This document shows positions 61,887-64,000 of a DNA stretch of 64,000 nucleotides, piece by piece (positions within the stretch are counted from its first letter, which is position 1; the number at the start of each line of letters is the position of its first letter). Origin of the DNA: Thuidium tamariscinum (Eukaryota > Streptophyta > Bryopsida > Hypnales > Thuidiaceae); NCBI GenBank assembly GCA_947034885.2, contig OX344750.2, positions 31,606,821 through 31,670,820 of the forward strand, given 5' to 3'. The notes beneath the pieces were generated by a model. The model did not search any database and was not told the origin of the DNA. It was given only the letters and a program-made list of their open reading frames with translations. The position numbers and the translations under genes were made by a program.

Positions 61887-62148
61887 GAAGCAAGTTTGTT
61901 CACATTGCCTTTGTTACATTTTTTGCTTCATATCTTCTTAAATTAACATATTTGCACTATTGATTTTGATTACCTATATTGAAATCAATTTGAAAATTCA
62001 ATTGAGATTCTACAAAACGACAGTCAGTTAAAAATTAATTAATTTACATTCATTAAATAATTGTTAAATAGAGGAAAAATCAAGAGTAACGTACAAGCTA
62101 AATTTCAAAATTGACCCAAAAGTGGTCAACCGGTCACTAAAGGGTTAA
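61887..62148 (+). repeat. Direct repeat R5, copy 2, ending in a TTAA terminus with hairpin
   Basis: Partner of 57885-58115, followed by TTGACC...GGTCAA, CCGGTCACTAAAGGG and TTAA. It begins about 95 bp after the zinc-ribbon frame ends. Confidence 0.7.
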
Positions 62149-62514
62149 ACAAAAGAATAATGTCGGTTTCATAGTTGAATTTGACTTCAAGGTCTTTGTT
62201 TTGCTTGTTTTGGTTAGAAAATACAAAATAACCAATTGAAATTTTTTCACACTAATCTCTGTAGCTACTTATACCTCTTGAGAAATTTCTCAAAATTTGG
62301 ACTATTTTTTCTATTTTTACTTATTTATGTTCATTTCAGGCAACACAATTAAAAAATTTCATGAAACAAATTGAAATTTCTGGTAGTAATATAGAATTTG
62401 CAATTTCAAATGATAAAATAGAAGATTGTTGACAATTTTATATTAGATGACAATGTTGTCCTTAGATATGAAGTTTGACTATTTCACTACGGATTAAGAT
62501 GTGTGAAGGTTAAC

Positions 62515-62744
62515 ATTGTATAAACAATGTTCATTTTAGGTGGGGCACCATTTCAAAGCCCTATGCCATTTCAACTTCATAATTTTATAACTAATTCTAA
62601 GAAGCTTCAAAAAAATATGAAGTGGCTTGAGGTAGATGTCAATTTAATTTGCCTTTGAAGGAAAAGTTACTAAAAAATTATTTGAAGATGTTTCATCTCC
62701 TCAAAATTCACTTGTAGCCTTGGAATGAGTGGTCCATTATAGGA
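62515..62744 (-). repeat. Right terminal inverted repeat of the CACTA-type composite
   Basis: Inverted partner of 48568-48790, with many substitutions, so the composite is old. Confidence 0.7.
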
Positions 62745-62815
62745 CCTGCTACCTTATCATCCACGAATAGGTTGGGTGACAGTTGGCGCTTCCTCGTTGT
62801 TCTTCTCGGCTGCAT

Positions 62816-62832
62816 CCTAAACCCTAAACCTC
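62816..62832 (+). promoter_or_regulatory. Plant telo-box in a leader
   Basis: CCTAAACCCTAAACC contains AAACCCTAA, the interstitial telomere-like motif common in promoters and leaders of plant genes, often those for the translation apparatus. Base composition rises here, marking the start of a gene region just outside the CACTA-type composite. Confidence 0.55.
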
Positions 62833-63089
62833 GAGGTTGGTTTGTTTTCAACTCCTTCCGAAGCAATGGCGAAGCTGCGATTTTGGAACTAGGCATCAGA
62901 AGCTTTTTCGTACACCTTTGCACCTCGTCGTCGAAGAAGGTGGATTTTGCAATTCTGGCTATGTCTTTGAGTTTCTAGAAATCAAGCTAGGGCAGCTTGT
63001 AGTTCGAAAACATTTCAGCTTGAATGTCAGCGGACCAAGTTGCGAGCATCCTTTGACCAGATTGGGATGGGAATTTTGTATCAACTGTC

Positions 63090-63470
63090 ATGGCCGGTTT
63101 GCAGTTCGTCTTGACCTTACGAGAATGGACAGCAGGGCAGCTCCCACCTCAATGTGATTGCCTAAACCGACGATCTCGGCGTTCGAACATGCTCACTACA
63201 AGGTACCTTATGAAGTTTGCATTCAGAGTTTGTCATCTTTTCTTCAGGGTTTCTCGGAGGCAATTCGTTGCATACTAAGATGATTGATGAATTTCTCAGC
63301 CTGTGATGTTGGTTTAGAGTCAGGCTTGAAGAGGCTGCGAAAACGTTGGTGATGGTGGGCGGAGGATGGGCGGGGTTTGGAGTTGCTCATGCTCTCACCA
63401 AGTTTGGCCTCAGCGTGATGGTGTTGGACGCGTCACCTTCGCAGGGGGCTTCAGTACAGGCTTGTTCTGA
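63090..63470 (+). pseudogene. Possible start of an FAD-dependent oxidoreductase (phytoene-desaturase-like) gene or pseudogene
   Basis: At about 63,331-63,450 the frame EAAKTLVMVGGGWAGFGVAHALTK (landmark), SVMVLDASPSQGA gives a dinucleotide-binding fold: GGGWAGFG, then an acidic residue at the end of the second strand. The GGGWAG form is seen in plant proteins related to phytoene and zeta-carotene desaturases. An upstream frame from ATG at 63090 (MAGLQFVLTLREW) could be a first exon with a donor near 63,200. The expected continuation after the fold (a GGxx-type stretch) is not found and base composition falls off, so it is either spliced further or decayed. No symbol given. Confidence 0.45.
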
Positions 63471-63529
63471 ACTGAAACAATTTTTGTTCCATATCTTTTT
63501 CTTCATGTCAGGTCACCAGTTTATCTAGG

Positions 63530-64000
63530 GTTACTTCACCTTGTTTTAACTGAAGTGTGGCATTTTGTCTTTGTCGCCTCTGTAATTGTTTCAAGGATGG
63601 GTCGCAGATCATTATGTAACTGGTCGAATGGCATGGAAGTTGCTTAAAGATGACCAGTCTGTAACTATTTCCCCGGAGTGTTTGTGAAGTTTTTCCATTT
63701 GGGTCAGATCAGTTCAAGGCACTTGATTACTGTTTGATTACACGATTCATTGTATTGTCATGGTGGTGAAGAGTACCGTCATAGTGTTCGTCAAGACTTA
63801 TGTGATTTGGAATTATGGTTGGATTTTTTTTTATTACATTTGAGATTTTCTAGTCAGAATGGCACAGAATGGGTACCTTTCCTTGTTAATTTCCTTTTGT
63901 TTTTCATTTTGGGCTATCAAAAACTTGCCTATTGAATTGAAGTTTGAATGAGTAGAGGTTGAGTTGTTGGAATTCTTCTGAAATTTGTCCCAAATTGATG
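63530..64000. other. Downstream sequence to window end, nothing firm
   Basis: Moderately AT-rich. Could be intron or flank of the preceding gene. No exon recognised. Confidence 0.35.

Larger units (their letters stand above)
53594..62148. mobile_element. 8.55-kb TTAA-flanked segment nested in the CACTA composite
   Basis: TTAA at 53594-53597, then CTCCTAAGTGCCAATCAACC; TTAA at 62145-62148, reversed CCCTTTAGTGACCGGTTGACC. Each end has a hairpin just inside (ACCATATATGGT; TTGACCACTTTTGGGTCAA), followed by matching TGAAATTT words. That is the window's piggyBac-like pattern, but no piggyBac transposase was recognised inside. The segment holds the zinc-ribbon gene, a solo-LTR-like repeat and several direct repeats. 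It may be a large non-autonomous element or two separate ends that happen to face each other. Confidence 0.5.
48380..62746. mobile_element. ~14-kb CACTA (EnSpm)-type composite with long terminal inverted repeats
   Basis: The left end (48568-48790) and right end (about 62,515-62,744, reversed) are imperfect inverted copies for over 200 bp. They share GTGAATTTTG.GGAG.TGAAACAT, GAAGTTGAAA.G.CATAGGGCT and ATGGTGCCC in order. The tips read CACTTTAAGAG-CCACC and, reversed, TCCTATAATGGACCAC, compatible with a CACTA-like start, but no 3-bp target duplication could be confirmed. The interior carries a CACTA transposase (minus), a zinc-ribbon gene (plus), an 8.55-kb TTAA-flanked segment and a solo-LTR-like repeat. 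Confidence 0.6.

Overview
The window reads as nuclear DNA of a land plant. It is AT-rich and gene-poor. The clearest host gene is GC-rich and intronless in its coding part, and a plant telo-box (AAACCCTAA) precedes a second partial gene at the right edge. There is a plant-type Ty1-copia fossil, a CACTA-type foldback element and a CACTA (EnSpm) transposase. The many TTAA-flanked piggyBac-like elements, unusual for a plant, together with the GC-rich gene in AT-rich surroundings, make me favour a non-seed plant (bryophyte or lycophyte/fern grade); this is a weak inference.

Layout. 1-5 kb: AT-rich DNA and an old Ty1-copia fossil (1524-5031). 6.9-8.9 kb: two inverted copies of one short TTAA element. 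10.9-11.8 kb: a second TTAA family with well-matched ends. 12.0-14.8 kb: the NmrA-like NAD(P)-binding gene (CDS 12447-13394) with its leader, 3' region and a GC-rich degenerate island. 15-19 kb: dispersed repeats, a truncated TTAA element and a hAT-like MITE. 19.8-26.7 kb: a 6.9-kb piggyBac element whose transposase keeps its catalytic and zinc-binding motifs in one frame but carries three stops. 27.5-31.2 kb: an array of ~240-280-bp units with (CAAA)n tails, in which a 1720-bp block holding a TTAA element is duplicated in tandem, apparently without change. 31.2-33.6 kb: a 10-bp microsatellite, a 196-bp CACTA-type foldback, and an unidentified two-exon gene with two in-frame stops. 33.7-37 kb: two inverted MITEs of a family with 4-bp target duplications, on either side of a stray copy of the NmrA gene's 5' end. 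37-46 kb: more TTAA elements, a third 4-bp-TSD MITE, a solo-LTR-like repeat and a nested MITE. 46.6-48.1 kb: another TTAA MITE, then a stray copy of the NmrA 3' region. 48.4-62.75 kb: a ~14-kb composite with long imperfect terminal inverted repeats, holding the CACTA transposase (minus strand), a nested 8.55-kb TTAA-flanked segment, a solo-LTR-like repeat and a zinc-ribbon gene (plus strand). 62.8-64 kb: the start of a possible FAD-dependent oxidoreductase gene or pseudogene.

How it fits together. Most of the window is transposon nested in transposon. The strongest signals are: (i) a diversified set of TTAA elements beginning CCCYTAA or a variant, several with a small hairpin just inside the end; (ii) an unassigned MITE family with ends GGGTGATTGCAAGAAACAC and 4-bp target duplications; (iii) four coding regions damaged by in-frame stop codons with no frameshift seen; and (iv) 5' and 3' pieces of the one clear host gene, relocated and inverted next to transposons. 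All coordinates and similarities were judged by eye; no searches were run.
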